Assembly: GCF_012222965.1 (NCBI RefSeq)
Contig: NZ_CP038241.1
Coordinates: 1,674,001 to 1,738,000 of the forward strand
Direction of reading: 5' to 3'
DNA: 64,000 nt
From: Allofrancisella inopinata
Lineage (GTDB): Bacteria; Pseudomonadota; Gammaproteobacteria; Francisellales; Francisellaceae
The notes under the pieces are model-generated. The model saw nothing but the letters and a program-made list of their open reading frames with translations, had not been told where the DNA came from and did not search any database. How positions within the stretch are numbered: the first letter of the stretch is position 1; each line of letters starts with the position of its first letter. Shown piece by piece: positions 19,404 to 29,254 of this stretch. A program made the position numbers and the translations under genes.

Positions 19404-19418
19404 TTTTTAAAACCTTAT

Positions 19419-19946
19419 TTAAAATTCTAATAGTGCTGAAACATTGTACCCATCCAAAACGTCTCTTCCACCCAAACCTTTAAGCTCCATCACAAATATA
19501 AGAGCTGCAACTTGTGCGTGTGTTTCTTCAATCAGCTTAACGGTAGCTTTTGCAGTACCTCCAGTAGCTAGTAAATCGTCTACAATTAATACTCTATCAC
19601 TTTCTTTGAAAGCATCTTTGTGAATCTCTAGACTATCACTACCATATTCAAGGTCATAGCTAACACTGTAGGTTTCTCTAGGAAGCTTACCAGGCTTTCT
19701 AACTGGTACAAATCCTACTCCTAAAACTTCTGCTAAAGCTACTCCAAATATAAATCCTCTACTTTCCGTTCCTGCTATTATAGTTGGTTTTATATTTCTT
19801 CTTTGTAACTCTTTTGCCATCTCTTGGGCTGTCACTCTTAAACCCTGTGGCTCAGCTAAAAGCGGTGTAATATCTCTAAATGTGATACCAGCTTTAGGAA
19901 AATCTGGCACAGCCATAATCTTACTTTTTATAAATTCCAAACTCAT
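19419..19946 (-). CDS. apt: Adenine phosphoribosyltransferase
   Basis: This enzyme makes AMP from adenine and PRPP (purine salvage). The preferred start is ATG at 19946, with TTAAGG nine bases upstream, giving 175 residues, the usual Apt length; the frame extends to a TTG at 19970. The PRPP-binding motif VLIVDDLLATGGTA (about residues 119-132) and the adenine-site region GFVPVRKPGKLP are intact. It lies 32 bases after sucB on the same strand. Confidence 0.94.
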   Translation of the reverse strand: MSLEFIKSKIMAVPDFPKAGITFRDITPLLAEPQGLRVTAQEMAKELQRRNIKPTIIAGTESRGFIFGVALAEVLGVGFVPVRKPGKLPRETYSVSYDLEYGSDSLEIHKDAFKESDRVLIVDDLLATGGTAKATVKLIEETHAQVAALIFVMELKGLGGRDVLDGYNVSALLEF

Positions 19947-19978
19947 CTGAGAATACCTTAAGAAAAACAATAGAAAGG

Positions 19979-21457
19979 CTAAACTTGAAGAAGGATTCTA
20001 GTTGGATCCTCAAGTAATTCTTTAATCATCTTTAAAAACTTAACTGATGTACTACCATCAATAATTCTATGATCATAAGATAGTGCCAAATACATTATAG
20101 GACGGATTTTTATCTCTCCATTAATTACAACTGGACGCTCTACTATATTATGCATTCCCAAAATCGCACTCTGTGGTGAGTTAATGATTGGTGTAGATAA
20201 CATAGAGCCATAAGTACCACCGTTAGTAATAGTAAACGTACCACCTTTCATATCATCTAAACTTAATTTACCATCACGCCCCTTAATTGCCTTATCAAGC
20301 ACATCAGCCTCTAATTCAGCTAAAGATTTTGTATCAGTATCTCTTAACACAGGCACAACAAGTCCTCTATCTGTGCCTACTGCAATACCTATATCAAAAT
20401 AATTATGGTAAATAATTTCATCACCATCTATAGAAGCGTTCACGTCTGGGAATTTTTTAAGAGCTTCTGTAGCTGCCTTGATAAAAAAAGACATAAAGCC
20501 AAGTTTAGTGTCATGCTCTTTTAAAAACATATCTTTATATTTATTTCTAAGTTCCATTACAGCACTCATATCTACTTCATTAAAAGTAGTTAAAATAGCA
20601 TTTGTATGTTGAACTTCAACAAGCCTATTTGCTATAGTCTGGCGTAGACGAGTCATCTTAACTCTCTTTTCAAACCTTGAACCTTGAGCAATCACTGGCT
20701 GAGAGCTATTTTGAGAACTATTTGATATAGTAGCTGCTTTTTTAACGTCTTCTGACGTAATACGTCCTTTTTTACCTGTACCCTGTATACCCGCAGCCGA
20801 CTCTAAATTACTTGAGTTAAACGCTTTACGTGCTGATGGAACCAAATGTGGAGCAGTTGTATTATTTACAGACTCAGACTTAGTTTCCTTAGACGCTACA
20901 GCTATCGAAGAGGCGCCTTCTACAATCTTAGCTATAGTTTGTGCTGATAAAACAGTATCTCCAGCACCTTTTATTATTTTAACCAATGTACCACTTACAA
21001 CTGCAGGAACCTCTAAAACAACTTTATCGGTTTCAATTTCTGCCAGAATATCACCTTCTGCTACCACATCGCCCTCTTTTTTATGCCATTCAGAAACTGT
21101 ACCATCAGCTACTGATTCTGGGAAAACCGGTGCTTTAACATCAACTTCTGCACCAGAAGAAACTGGAACTTGGTTTTTGGCTCCTTGAGTAGAAGATTCT
21201 TCTTTGCTAGAAACAGCCTTTCCATCTATATCTATATTAGCAAGGGTTTCTTCTGATAATACAATATCACCAGCCTGCTTTTTGATATTTTTTAAAACAC
21301 CAGAAGTTGTAGCAGGAACCTCTAAAACAACTTTATCAGTTTCAATCTCAGCCACTATCTCACCTTCTTTCACGAAATCACCTTCTTTTTTATGCCATTG
21401 CGCCAAGGTTCCATCTGCTACTGATTCTGGAAACATAGGTACTTTTAACTCTAACAT
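19979..21457 (-). CDS. sucB: 2-oxoglutarate dehydrogenase E2 (dihydrolipoyl succinyltransferase) with two lipoyl domains
   Basis: This 492-residue E2 component transfers the succinyl group from E1 to CoA. Two lipoyl domains are visible, at about residues 1-75 and 108-183, each with the lipoylation motif [10 protein letters not shown]. Ala/Ser-rich linkers, a peripheral subunit-binding domain (about 206-243, VPSARKAF to SEDVKKA) and the catalytic domain follow, the last ending with SYDHRIIDG (catalytic His). Most SucB proteins carry one lipoyl domain; two is a variation. It follows sucA by 28 bases. The E3 gene is not in the window. Confidence 0.95.
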   Translation of the reverse strand: MLELKVPMFPESVADGTLAQWHKKEGDFVKEGEIVAEIETDKVVLEVPATTSGVLKNIKKQAGDIVLSEETLANIDIDGKAVSSKEESSTQGAKNQVPVSSGAEVDVKAPVFPESVADGTVSEWHKKEGDVVAEGDILAEIETDKVVLEVPAVVSGTLVKIIKGAGDTVLSAQTIAKIVEGASSIAVASKETKSESVNNTTAPHLVPSARKAFNSSNLESAAGIQGTGKKGRITSEDVKKAATISNSSQNSSQPVIAQGSRFEKRVKMTRLRQTIANRLVEVQHTNAILTTFNEVDMSAVMELRNKYKDMFLKEHDTKLGFMSFFIKAATEALKKFPDVNASIDGDEIIYHNYFDIGIAVGTDRGLVVPVLRDTDTKSLAELEADVLDKAIKGRDGKLSLDDMKGGTFTITNGGTYGSMLSTPIINSPQSAILGMHNIVERPVVINGEIKIRPIMYLALSYDHRIIDGSTSVKFLKMIKELLEDPTRILLQV

Positions 21458-21485
21458 TATTTACTCCTAGTAATAAATTTAAAAT

Positions 21486-24293
21486 TTATATTTCTAAAGC
21501 TTTATTAACAATTTCTTCCTGCTGTTTCACATACATCGCATGGTAGCCTACAGCAGGAGTTGAAGATCTTTCTCTAGCTACACACAACAATTTTTGGTCA
21601 TCTCCAAGAATTTTTTCAATAAAATGCCTTACATGGTACCAAGCCCCCTTGTTTTGTGGCTCTTCTTGTAACCAAATAATTTTCTTAGCATTTTTATATT
21701 TCTTAAATATTTCTTCCAACTTCTCATTAGGAACAGGGTAAAGCTCTTCTATTCTAACTACTGCTGTATCTGCATAAACGTCTTGCTTTTTAAGCATAAG
21801 ATCATAATAAACCTTACCGTTACATAAAATCAGTTTTTTAACTTCACCTGCTTTTGCTTTTTTATCATCTATTACACTTTCAAAACATCCTGCTGAAAGC
21901 TCCTCTAAATTTGAAACAGCCATAGGGTTTCTTAGTAAGCTTTTTGGAGTCATAACAATAAGAGGCTTTCTAAGAGGTCTAATAACTTGTCTTCTTAACA
22001 AATGATAAATCTGCGCAGGAGTCGTTGGTGTACAAACCTGCATGTTACCGTTAGCACAAGAACTTAAAAATCTTTCTAACCTTGCTGAAGAATGCTCAGC
22101 ACCCGCTCCTTCTTGACCATGAGGTAAAAACAAAGTTAAACCTGACAATATCCCCCATTTCTCTTCTGCTGCAACCAAGAATTGGTCTATAACTACTTGA
22201 GCAGTGTTAACAAAATCACCAAACTGAGCCTCCCAAATTACTAATGCATCTGGACTATAACAACTATAGCCATACTCAAAACCTAATACACCATATTCAG
22301 AAAGTGTAGAGTCAATAATATCAAATCTAGCTTTTTCATTTATATGCTTAAGCGGTATATACTCCTTTATCGATGAGCTTGTGTTCATGTTCTTAACTAC
22401 AGCATGACGATGTGAGAATGTCCCTCTACCACTATCTTCCCCTGAGATCCTGACTGTATGACCATCCTTAAGTAACGTTGCATACGCCAAAGATTCCGCG
22501 AATCCCCAGTTAATAGGAGTATCACCTTTTGCCATTTTAAGCCTATCAGCGATGGTTTTTTTAACCTGCATCTGAATATCAATTTCTTTAGGAACTTCAC
22601 ACATTTTATATGCCAAGTCTTTAAGTATCTTTTGCTCTATTGGATTGTAGGCATATTCAGTTTTTTGTTTACCTAAATAAGGAAGCCAGTCACAAACTTT
22701 TAGCTTATCTTTAACATTATTCCTATCAAGGATATCTACAGTAGTTTTTCCTTCATCCAACTTACTGCGGTATTGTGTATTTAATCTTGACACAAACTCT
22801 GTATTAACAACTCCCTGGCTTTGAAGCCTATCACTATAAATTTTCAAAGTTGTAGGAAGTCTTTTAATCACCTCATACATTCTTGGCTGAGTACCAGATG
22901 GCTCATCTGTTTCATTATGACCATTTCTACGATAACAAAGAATATCTATCACGACATCTTTATTAAATTTCATACGATACTCTAGAGCAATATTTGTAGC
23001 TCTAAGTACAGCCTCTGGATCGTCACCATTGACATGAAATATTGGTGCATCTACCATTTTAGCTATATCAGTAGAATAATTACTACTTCTATTAACACCG
23101 AACTTACTACTTGTAGTGAATCCAACTTGATTATTAATGACTATATGTACCGTACCACCAGTTCCATAAGCCTCTGTAAGAGAAAAACCAAAAGTTTCCA
23201 TAACTACACCTTGTCCACAGAAAGCTGAATCCCCATGTATAAGTATAGGTACAACCTTATTATGAACATCACCCTCAAGCTTATTTTGAATCGCTTTTGC
23301 TGCCCCTTCTACTACAGGATCAACAGCTTCAAGATGCGAAGGGTTAAATGCCAATGCTACTTTAGCTTCTTTACCATCAATACTACGGTAGTTTGAGTAA
23401 CCCATATGATACTTAACATCTCCAGATAAACTCTTTCCGCTTTGCTTACCCTCAAACTCCTCAAACAATTCTTTTGGATTTTTGCCAAGTATATTGACCA
23501 AAACGTTAAGTCTACCTCTATGAGCCATACCAAGCTGTATAAACCGAGTTGAATGTCTAGATACAGATTTTTCGATAATATGCTGTAGAGCTGGAATCAT
23601 TGATTCTCCGCCTTCCAATCCAAATCTCTTCTGGCCTACATATCTAACAGCCAAATATTTTTCCAAACCTTCTGCTGCAACTAACTGTTGCAATATCCAT
23701 TTTTTTTCTTCTACAGAAACTGGCGTGTTTGACTCTATCTGCTGCTGCAACCATTTTTTTTCTTCTTTGCTGTCAATATACATATATTCGTAACCGATAC
23801 TAGCTTCATATATTGACTTAAGGTTACTAATTAGGTTTTCTATTGATTGCTCTTTATTTTGTGTTAAAACACCTAAATTAATAGACTGTTGGAGTTCTTG
23901 AGCATCCAATCCATGAGTTTTTGGATCTAAATCAGGATCCCTATCTTTTTTTAAAAGCCCAAGAGGATCAATATTGGCAGACTTATAAGCATAAAACCTA
24001 TAAGCATTAACTAAAGACTTTATTTTATATGTTATTTCATTTCCACCAACAGCTGCCATACTGCTAGCATTAACTTTATTTTTAGCTAAATACTTAAACT
24101 CTTCTAGAACATCTCTATGAACTTCATCTGTTGCACTAGCTACTGAATCAAAAAAAGATAACCATTCTGGGTCTATCCCATCATGATTGCCTGCAATATA
24201 GTCATCATAAATTGACTCTAAATACTCCAAGTTACCGCCAAAGAACTGCGTTGTTTCCAGCCATTGGTTAAAATTTGGTTGGTTTTTTCTCAT
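21486..24293 (-). CDS. sucA: 2-oxoglutarate dehydrogenase E1 component
   Basis: This 935-residue thiamine-diphosphate enzyme decarboxylates 2-oxoglutarate. Conserved family segments are FIQLGMAHRGRLNVL, the substrate His region KYHMGYS, LIHGDSAFCGQGVVMET, and the TPP-binding VNGDDPEAVLRA. C-terminal segments EAQFGDFVN, LPHGQEGAGAEHSSARLERF and LQEEPQNKGAW are also present. Length equals that of typical E1o (about 930-940). It lies between sdhB and sucB in an sdhCDAB-sucAB cluster. Confidence 0.97.
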   Translation of the reverse strand: MRKNQPNFNQWLETTQFFGGNLEYLESIYDDYIAGNHDGIDPEWLSFFDSVASATDEVHRDVLEEFKYLAKNKVNASSMAAVGGNEITYKIKSLVNAYRFYAYKSANIDPLGLLKKDRDPDLDPKTHGLDAQELQQSINLGVLTQNKEQSIENLISNLKSIYEASIGYEYMYIDSKEEKKWLQQQIESNTPVSVEEKKWILQQLVAAEGLEKYLAVRYVGQKRFGLEGGESMIPALQHIIEKSVSRHSTRFIQLGMAHRGRLNVLVNILGKNPKELFEEFEGKQSGKSLSGDVKYHMGYSNYRSIDGKEAKVALAFNPSHLEAVDPVVEGAAKAIQNKLEGDVHNKVVPILIHGDSAFCGQGVVMETFGFSLTEAYGTGGTVHIVINNQVGFTTSSKFGVNRSSNYSTDIAKMVDAPIFHVNGDDPEAVLRATNIALEYRMKFNKDVVIDILCYRRNGHNETDEPSGTQPRMYEVIKRLPTTLKIYSDRLQSQGVVNTEFVSRLNTQYRSKLDEGKTTVDILDRNNVKDKLKVCDWLPYLGKQKTEYAYNPIEQKILKDLAYKMCEVPKEIDIQMQVKKTIADRLKMAKGDTPINWGFAESLAYATLLKDGHTVRISGEDSGRGTFSHRHAVVKNMNTSSSIKEYIPLKHINEKARFDIIDSTLSEYGVLGFEYGYSCYSPDALVIWEAQFGDFVNTAQVVIDQFLVAAEEKWGILSGLTLFLPHGQEGAGAEHSSARLERFLSSCANGNMQVCTPTTPAQIYHLLRRQVIRPLRKPLIVMTPKSLLRNPMAVSNLEELSAGCFESVIDDKKAKAGEVKKLILCNGKVYYDLMLKKQDVYADTAVVRIEELYPVPNEKLEEIFKKYKNAKKIIWLQEEPQNKGAWYHVRHFIEKILGDDQKLLCVARERSSTPAVGYHAMYVKQQEEIVNKALEI

Positions 24294-24320
24294 ATACCCA
24301 CCTGATCTTAGGTTTACTAT

Positions 24321-25022
24321 TTATACACTCTTTTTCAATAAAGCTGACCTAATCTTACCTATTGCTTCTGTTGGATTTAATCCTTTTGGACACACAGAAA
24401 CACAATTCATAATAGTTCTACACCTAAATAAACTAAAAGGATCCTTCAAAGCTTCTAACCTTTCTTCAGTAGCTGAATCCCTGGAGTCAGCTATAAACCT
24501 ATAAGCTTGTAAAAGCCCTGACGGACCAATAAATTTGTCAGGATTCCACCAAAATGATGGACAAGAAGTAGTACAACACGCACACAAGATACATTCATAC
24601 AGCCCATCAAGCTTAGCTCTATCCTCTGGCGATTGTAGCCTTTCTTTGGCAGGAGCCTCTTCGTCGTTTATCAAGTAAGGCTTTACTTTTTCATAGTTTT
24701 TGTAGAATTGTTTCATATCTACAATCAAATCCCTAACAACAGGTAATCCAGGTAAAGGGTTCACCTTAATAGGCTGCTTTAACTCTCCAACAGAGGTAAT
24801 ACATGCCAAACGATTCTTACCGTTGATATTCATACCATCAGAACCGCAAACTCCTTCTCTACATGACCTTCTCATAGCAAGGGTTGGATCTTGTTCTTTG
24901 ATAAGCTCTAAAGCTGTCAAAACTTTTACGCCTTCATTTTCAACCGTTACAGTATACTCATCGTAGTAAGGTTTCTTATCTGTTTCCGGATTATATCTGT
25001 AAATTTTAAATCTTACGTCCAT
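24321..25022 (-). CDS. sdhB: Succinate dehydrogenase iron-sulfur subunit
   Basis: This 233-residue peripheral membrane subunit carries electrons from FAD to quinone. The [2Fe-2S] ligands are in CREGVCGSDGMNINGKNRLAC, listed here by key residues: Cys54, Cys59, Cys62 and Cys74 (approximate). The [4Fe-4S] and [3Fe-4S] ligands are in CILCACCTTSCP and CRTIMNCVSVCPKGLNP. All ligands appear intact. It is 17 bases downstream of sdhA. Confidence 0.97.
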   Translation of the reverse strand: MDVRFKIYRYNPETDKKPYYDEYTVTVENEGVKVLTALELIKEQDPTLAMRRSCREGVCGSDGMNINGKNRLACITSVGELKQPIKVNPLPGLPVVRDLIVDMKQFYKNYEKVKPYLINDEEAPAKERLQSPEDRAKLDGLYECILCACCTTSCPSFWWNPDKFIGPSGLLQAYRFIADSRDSATEERLEALKDPFSLFRCRTIMNCVSVCPKGLNPTEAIGKIRSALLKKSV

Positions 25023-25039
25023 TATATTAAATCCTTGTA

Positions 25040-26833
25040 TTAATATTTACGTTCTGCTGGTTGAAAGGCTTTTACTTTTGTTGGAGACATATTAACTTCA
25101 CGAGAAGATGTTCTATCTCCATCCAAGAAATATAGTGTATGTTTCATCCAATTCTCATCATCTCTTTCTGGATAATCAACTCTTGAGTGCGCGCCTCGAG
25201 ATTCTTTTCTCTCTATAGCCAGCTTAGCCGTTGCAATGGCTGTCAACATTAAGTTATCTAGCTCTAATGCTTCAATCCTAGTCATATTAAATATTCTACT
25301 ATTATCTTCTAAAACAGCATCATCCAGTCTTTGTCTTAACTTAAGAAGCTTATCAAAGCCTTCTTTCATTGTAGTTTCTTGTCTAAATACCGAAAAATAT
25401 TGTTGCATAGTTTGTTGCAACTCTTTTCTCAATACGGAAATTTTTTCTTTGCAACCTCTTTGCTCAGAAGTATCCCATTTTCTAATCCTATCAGTAGCTT
25501 TTTCTATATTTTCGACTGAAGTTTTTTTGATGGCCATGCCAGATTTTAAGCTTTCTTCGGCATGCATTCCTGCAGCCCTACCAAATACAACCAAATCTAA
25601 TAATGAATTACTCCCCAACCTATTAGCCCCATGAACAGATACTGAAGCACATTCACCAACAGCATATAATCCACCAATAACCTTATCTTCACCGTTTTCT
25701 TGAGTAATAACTTGTCCATATTTATTAGTTGGTATGCCACCCATCTGATAGTGACAAGTTGGCACAACAGGGATAGGCTTTTCAACAGGATCCACACCTG
25801 CGAAAGTTTTTGCTAACTCTCTAACTGTAGGAAGCCTTTCATCAATAACATCCTCCCCAAGATGAGTAAGGTCTAACCATACACAACTAGAACCACTAAA
25901 AGTATCCCCACGACCTTCCATAATTTCCTGCTGAGATGCTCGTGATACAACATCTCGACAAGCCAAGTCTTTAGCGTTAGGAGCATATCTTTCCATAAAT
26001 CTTTCCCCATCTTTATTACGTAAGATACCACCCTCTCCACGACAACCTTCCGTAACCAAAACACCAGCTCCAGCAATACCAGTAGGATGAAATTGCCAAA
26101 ACTCCATATCTTGAAGAGGCAAGCCAGCTCTTAAAGCCAAGCCCATCCCATCACCTGTATTTATATATGCATTAGTGCTAGATTCATAAATACGACCTGC
26201 TCCGCCTGTTGCAAGGATTGTTATCTTTGATTGAAGAAACACTGTCTCACCAGTTTCTATACAAAGAGCTATAACACCGGAGATACTACCATCATCAGCT
26301 TTGACAAGATCTACCGCAAACCATTCGGTATAAAAATTAGTATTATGCTTTAAGTTCCCCTGATATAAGGTATGCAAAAGCGCATGCCCTGTTCTATCTG
26401 AAGCTGCACATGTTCTTTTAGCTTGGTTTGCTGGATCAAAATTTCTAGACATGCCCCCAAACGCACGCTGATAAATCTTACCATTTTCTAAACGCGAAAA
26501 TGGCATACCCATATGTTCTAACTCAATAATTGATTGAGGTGCATGCTCACACATATACTCAATGGCATCTTGATCACCAATATAATCAGAACCCTTAACA
26601 GTATCATACATATGCCACTTCCAATCATCAGATGGAAGGTCATCTTCAAACTGAATATTACCTAAAGCTGCAGCAATACCGCCTTGAGCTGCCACAGTAT
26701 GAGATCTTGTTGGAAAGACTTTCGAAACAACCGCAGTCTTAAATCCTGATTGCGATAACTGAAACGCAGCTCTAAGTCCAGCGCCACCAGCACCAACAAC
26801 GATCGCGTCAAATTCTTGTGTAGCTATACTCAT
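25040..26833 (-). CDS. sdhA: Succinate dehydrogenase flavoprotein subunit
   Basis: This 597-residue catalytic subunit of complex II has an FAD-binding Rossmann motif [12 protein letters not shown] near residue 12. The covalent flavin attachment His lies in [10 protein letters not shown], and substrate-binding segments HPTGI, and [10 protein letters not shown] follow. The C-terminal helical domain includes [14 protein letters not shown]. Length and motifs match bacterial SdhA. The gene follows sdhD by 12 bases. Confidence 0.97.
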   Translation of the reverse strand: MSIATQEFDAIVVGAGGAGLRAAFQLSQSGFKTAVVSKVFPTRSHTVAAQGGIAAALGNIQFEDDLPSDDWKWHMYDTVKGSDYIGDQDAIEYMCEHAPQSIIELEHMGMPFSRLENGKIYQRAFGGMSRNFDPANQAKRTCAASDRTGHALLHTLYQGNLKHNTNFYTEWFAVDLVKADDGSISGVIALCIETGETVFLQSKITILATGGAGRIYESSTNAYINTGDGMGLALRAGLPLQDMEFWQFHPTGIAGAGVLVTEGCRGEGGILRNKDGERFMERYAPNAKDLACRDVVSRASQQEIMEGRGDTFSGSSCVWLDLTHLGEDVIDERLPTVRELAKTFAGVDPVEKPIPVVPTCHYQMGGIPTNKYGQVITQENGEDKVIGGLYAVGECASVSVHGANRLGSNSLLDLVVFGRAAGMHAEESLKSGMAIKKTSVENIEKATDRIRKWDTSEQRGCKEKISVLRKELQQTMQQYFSVFRQETTMKEGFDKLLKLRQRLDDAVLEDNSRIFNMTRIEALELDNLMLTAIATAKLAIERKESRGAHSRVDYPERDDENWMKHTLYFLDGDRTSSREVNMSPTKVKAFQPAERKY

Positions 26834-26845
26834 AAAAACAACCTC

Positions 26846-27199
26846 TTAATAGAAAAATAAAATCGCAAATAACCAAAAAAAACAAAATACATAAACCAAA
26901 ATAAAACTTAGCATAACGACCGCTGAAGTCCATGCACATTTAATATAGTCGCCACAGATAATCCAAAGACCAACCCAAGCATGTAAGAAAATTGATAAAT
27001 ATGCCATCAAAGTTAGAATTCTAAGAAATATGCCATCTGTAAACAAGCCGTGCCAACTGTCATAATTAAGTGCTCCAGCATGAGATAAACATAAAGCTTT
27101 TATAAGTATGTAGGCAAAGTAAACAGCAATAATAACAGCTGTAACTCGCTGCACAAAAAAGTCTTTAACACCTGAAGATGTAAGCGAAATTACAGCCAT
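26846..27199 (-). CDS. sdhD: Succinate dehydrogenase membrane anchor subunit D
   Basis: This subunit has three membrane helices and anchors complex II and helps bind heme b and quinone. The preferred start is ATG at 27199 (117 residues, MAVISLTSSGVKDF), overlapping the sdhC stop by 10 bases with GGGGG nine bases upstream. A TTG at 27214 would add five residues. The conserved WHGLFTDG and HAWVGLWIICGDYIK region, including the heme/quinone-side His and Asp-Tyr, is visible. Confidence 0.9.
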   Translation of the reverse strand: MAVISLTSSGVKDFFVQRVTAVIIAVYFAYILIKALCLSHAGALNYDSWHGLFTDGIFLRILTLMAYLSIFLHAWVGLWIICGDYIKCAWTSAVVMLSFILVYVFCFFWLFAILFFY

Positions 27200-27570
27200 A
27201 AAAAGTACCCCCAAAAAACCGCTGATAAAATACCCAAAACAATCGTTATAAATGAAGTTAACTTAGCAATCTTCATACTCTCACCGAAGCCCATATCCAT
27301 AATCATATGCCTAATACCAGCATATACATGATAAGTCAAAGCTGACAAGAAAACCCAAAAAAATAAGCTAACCCACCCCTTTGTCAAAATTGACACAGTC
27401 TGCTCATAACCATTTGGCCCAGCTAAAGAATAGTTCATTCCAACCACTGCTAATGGAATAGCTACTATAAGGATCACACCTGTTATACGGTGCAATATTG
27501 AGCTTATAGCCGTAATAGGAAAGTTATAGGATTTTATTGACATCAGATCAATATTTGTTATTTTTTTCAT
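27190..27570 (-). CDS. sdhC: Succinate dehydrogenase cytochrome b556 subunit
   Basis: This 126-residue membrane anchor has three helices. It contains the SSILHRITGV signature (quinone-site Ser/Arg) and YHVYAGIRHMIMDMG with the heme-ligand His. The N-terminus is a little shorter than many SdhC proteins. It is the first gene of sdhCDAB-sucAB and is divergent from gltA, with a 336-base shared regulatory region. Confidence 0.93.
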   Translation of the reverse strand: MKKITNIDLMSIKSYNFPITAISSILHRITGVILIVAIPLAVVGMNYSLAGPNGYEQTVSILTKGWVSLFFWVFLSALTYHVYAGIRHMIMDMGFGESMKIAKLTSFITIVLGILSAVFWGYFLWL

Positions 27571-27906
27571 GCTCGATATTCCTCCGAAGCAACTTCACAC
27601 CAAAACCAAAGTGAATTCACGTTCTTAACCTCTTTATGATATATTTTTGTAAGATGAAATTCAAACATTTATAAAATAAAAGCCCAGAACTAATTTACTC
27701 ACATCAAAAGCGTTTGAACTAGGTAGCTTTAATCCATTGATTTAACAAGAAGCCGCTTTTACAAACAACAATTTTTATTTGCAAAAAAATACTGTTTAGC
27801 TTATTATTTCGACTATGATCATATGTTTATTAGCATGTGTTTCTTTTTGCTGTAAAACTTTACTACTTTTTAAAATAATCAACTCTTATCCGGAGGTTTT
27901 ATAATA
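27571..27906. promoter_or_regulatory. Divergent intergenic region between sdhC and gltA
   Basis: This 336-base gap holds no convincing open frame. It must contain promoters for both TCA transcripts. The best plus-strand promoter is TTGCAA (27779-27784), 17 bases, then TATTAT (27802-27807), leaving a leader of about 90 bases before gltA. The gltA ribosome site is GGAGGT (about 27893). No clear inverted-repeat operator was found by eye. Confidence 0.5.
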
Positions 27907-29166
27907 ATGTCAAAGTACGCTACACTTAAATATGCTGAGAAAAATATTGAGATAGACTTGCCCGTATATTCTCCTAGTTTGGGTAATGATTGCATAGATG
28001 TTTCATCTCTAGTAAAACACAGTCTTTTCACTTATGATCCTGGGTTTATGTCAACTGCATCGTGTGAATCCAAAATCACTTATATAGATGGGGAAAAAGG
28101 TGTTCTCCTTCATAGAGGCTACCCTATACAAGAATGGACACAAAAATCAAATTATAGAACCCTATGTTATGCTCTAATCTACGGTCAATTACCAACTAAC
28201 GAGCAAAGAGAAGCTTTCAGAAGAGAAATTATAGCAAAAATGCCTGTATGTGAACATATAAAAGCAGCAGTGTCTGCTATGCCAAAACATGCTCACCCTA
28301 TGTCTAGCCTAATTGCTGGGGTTAACGTGATTGCTGCTGAGCATGTTCATAATGGACAAAAAGAGTCTCAAGAAGAAATTGCCAAAAATATAATTGCCAA
28401 GATTGCTACTATAGCAGCTATGGCCTATAGACATAACCAAGGCAAAAAATTCCTAGAGCCAAAACCAGACTACGGTTATGCTGAAAACTTCCTATATATG
28501 ATGTTTGCTGAAGATGAAAACTATAAGCCAGATGAACTTCATGTGGAAGCTATGGACACAATCTTTATACTTCATGCTGACCATGAACAAAATGCTTCAA
28601 CCTCGACTGTTAGACTATCCGGGTCTACAGGCAACTCTCCGTATGCTGCAATTATAGCAGGTATAACAGCTTTATGGGGCCCAGCACACGGAGGGGCAAA
28701 TGAGGCTGTTCTAAAAATGTTATCAGAAATTGGTAGCATGGAGAATATCAACAAGTTTATTGATAAAGCCAAAGATAAAGATGATCCTTTCAGATTGATG
28801 GGTTTTGGCCATAGAGTATATAAGAATACTGACCCTAGAGCTACTGCCATGAAACAAAACTGTGAGCAAATTTTAGCTAAGCTTGGCAATGGGGATAACC
28901 CACTTTTAGCTGTAGCTAAAAAGTTAGAAGAAATTGCACTACAAGATGAGTTTTTCATAGAAAGGAAACTTTTTCCAAATGTAGACTTTTATTCAGGTAT
29001 CATCTTAAAGGCTATGGGAATTCCAGAAGAAATGTTCACAGCAACCTTTGCTCTTGCTAGAACCTCTGGCTGGATTTCTCAATGGATAGAAATGGTAAAC
29101 GACTCAGCTCAAAAAATTGGTCGCCCAAGACAATTATACACAGGGGCGCCTAGTAGGAACTTCTAG
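27907..29166 (+). CDS. gltA: Citrate synthase
   Basis: This 419-residue type II citrate synthase condenses oxaloacetate and acetyl-CoA. Active-site regions are present: HADHEQNASTSTVR (His/binding loop), GPAHGGANEAVL (catalytic His), GFGHRVYKNTDPRA (Arg and oxaloacetate His) and FYSGIILKAMGIP (catalytic Asp region). The N-terminal beta-domain typical of hexameric Gram-negative enzymes is also present. It is divergent from the sdh operon. Confidence 0.97.
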   Translation: MSKYATLKYAEKNIEIDLPVYSPSLGNDCIDVSSLVKHSLFTYDPGFMSTASCESKITYIDGEKGVLLHRGYPIQEWTQKSNYRTLCYALIYGQLPTNEQREAFRREIIAKMPVCEHIKAAVSAMPKHAHPMSSLIAGVNVIAAEHVHNGQKESQEEIAKNIIAKIATIAAMAYRHNQGKKFLEPKPDYGYAENFLYMMFAEDENYKPDELHVEAMDTIFILHADHEQNASTSTVRLSGSTGNSPYAAIIAGITALWGPAHGGANEAVLKMLSEIGSMENINKFIDKAKDKDDPFRLMGFGHRVYKNTDPRATAMKQNCEQILAKLGNGDNPLLAVAKKLEEIALQDEFFIERKLFPNVDFYSGIILKAMGIPEEMFTATFALARTSGWISQWIEMVNDSAQKIGRPRQLYTGAPSRNF

Positions 29167-29207
29167 TCACTTTTCATTATTTACCTTTACATCCAATAAT
29201 TTTTAAA

Positions 29208-29233
29208 TTAGCCTATTATCAAATACAGGCTAA
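29208..29233 (+). terminator. Weak terminator-like hairpin after gltA
   Basis: TTAGCCT (29208-29214) pairs with AGGCTAA (29227-29233) over a 12-base loop and is followed by AAATTTT. The stem is only 7 bp and the T run is short, so termination may be partial, with some read-through into the ampG-like gene. Confidence 0.35.
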
Positions 29234-29254
29234 AAATTTTGTATCTGATCCTTA

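Noticed and set aside
22397-22600. Small minus-strand frame inside sucA
   Set aside because: It lies wholly within sucA in another frame and has no recognisable features.
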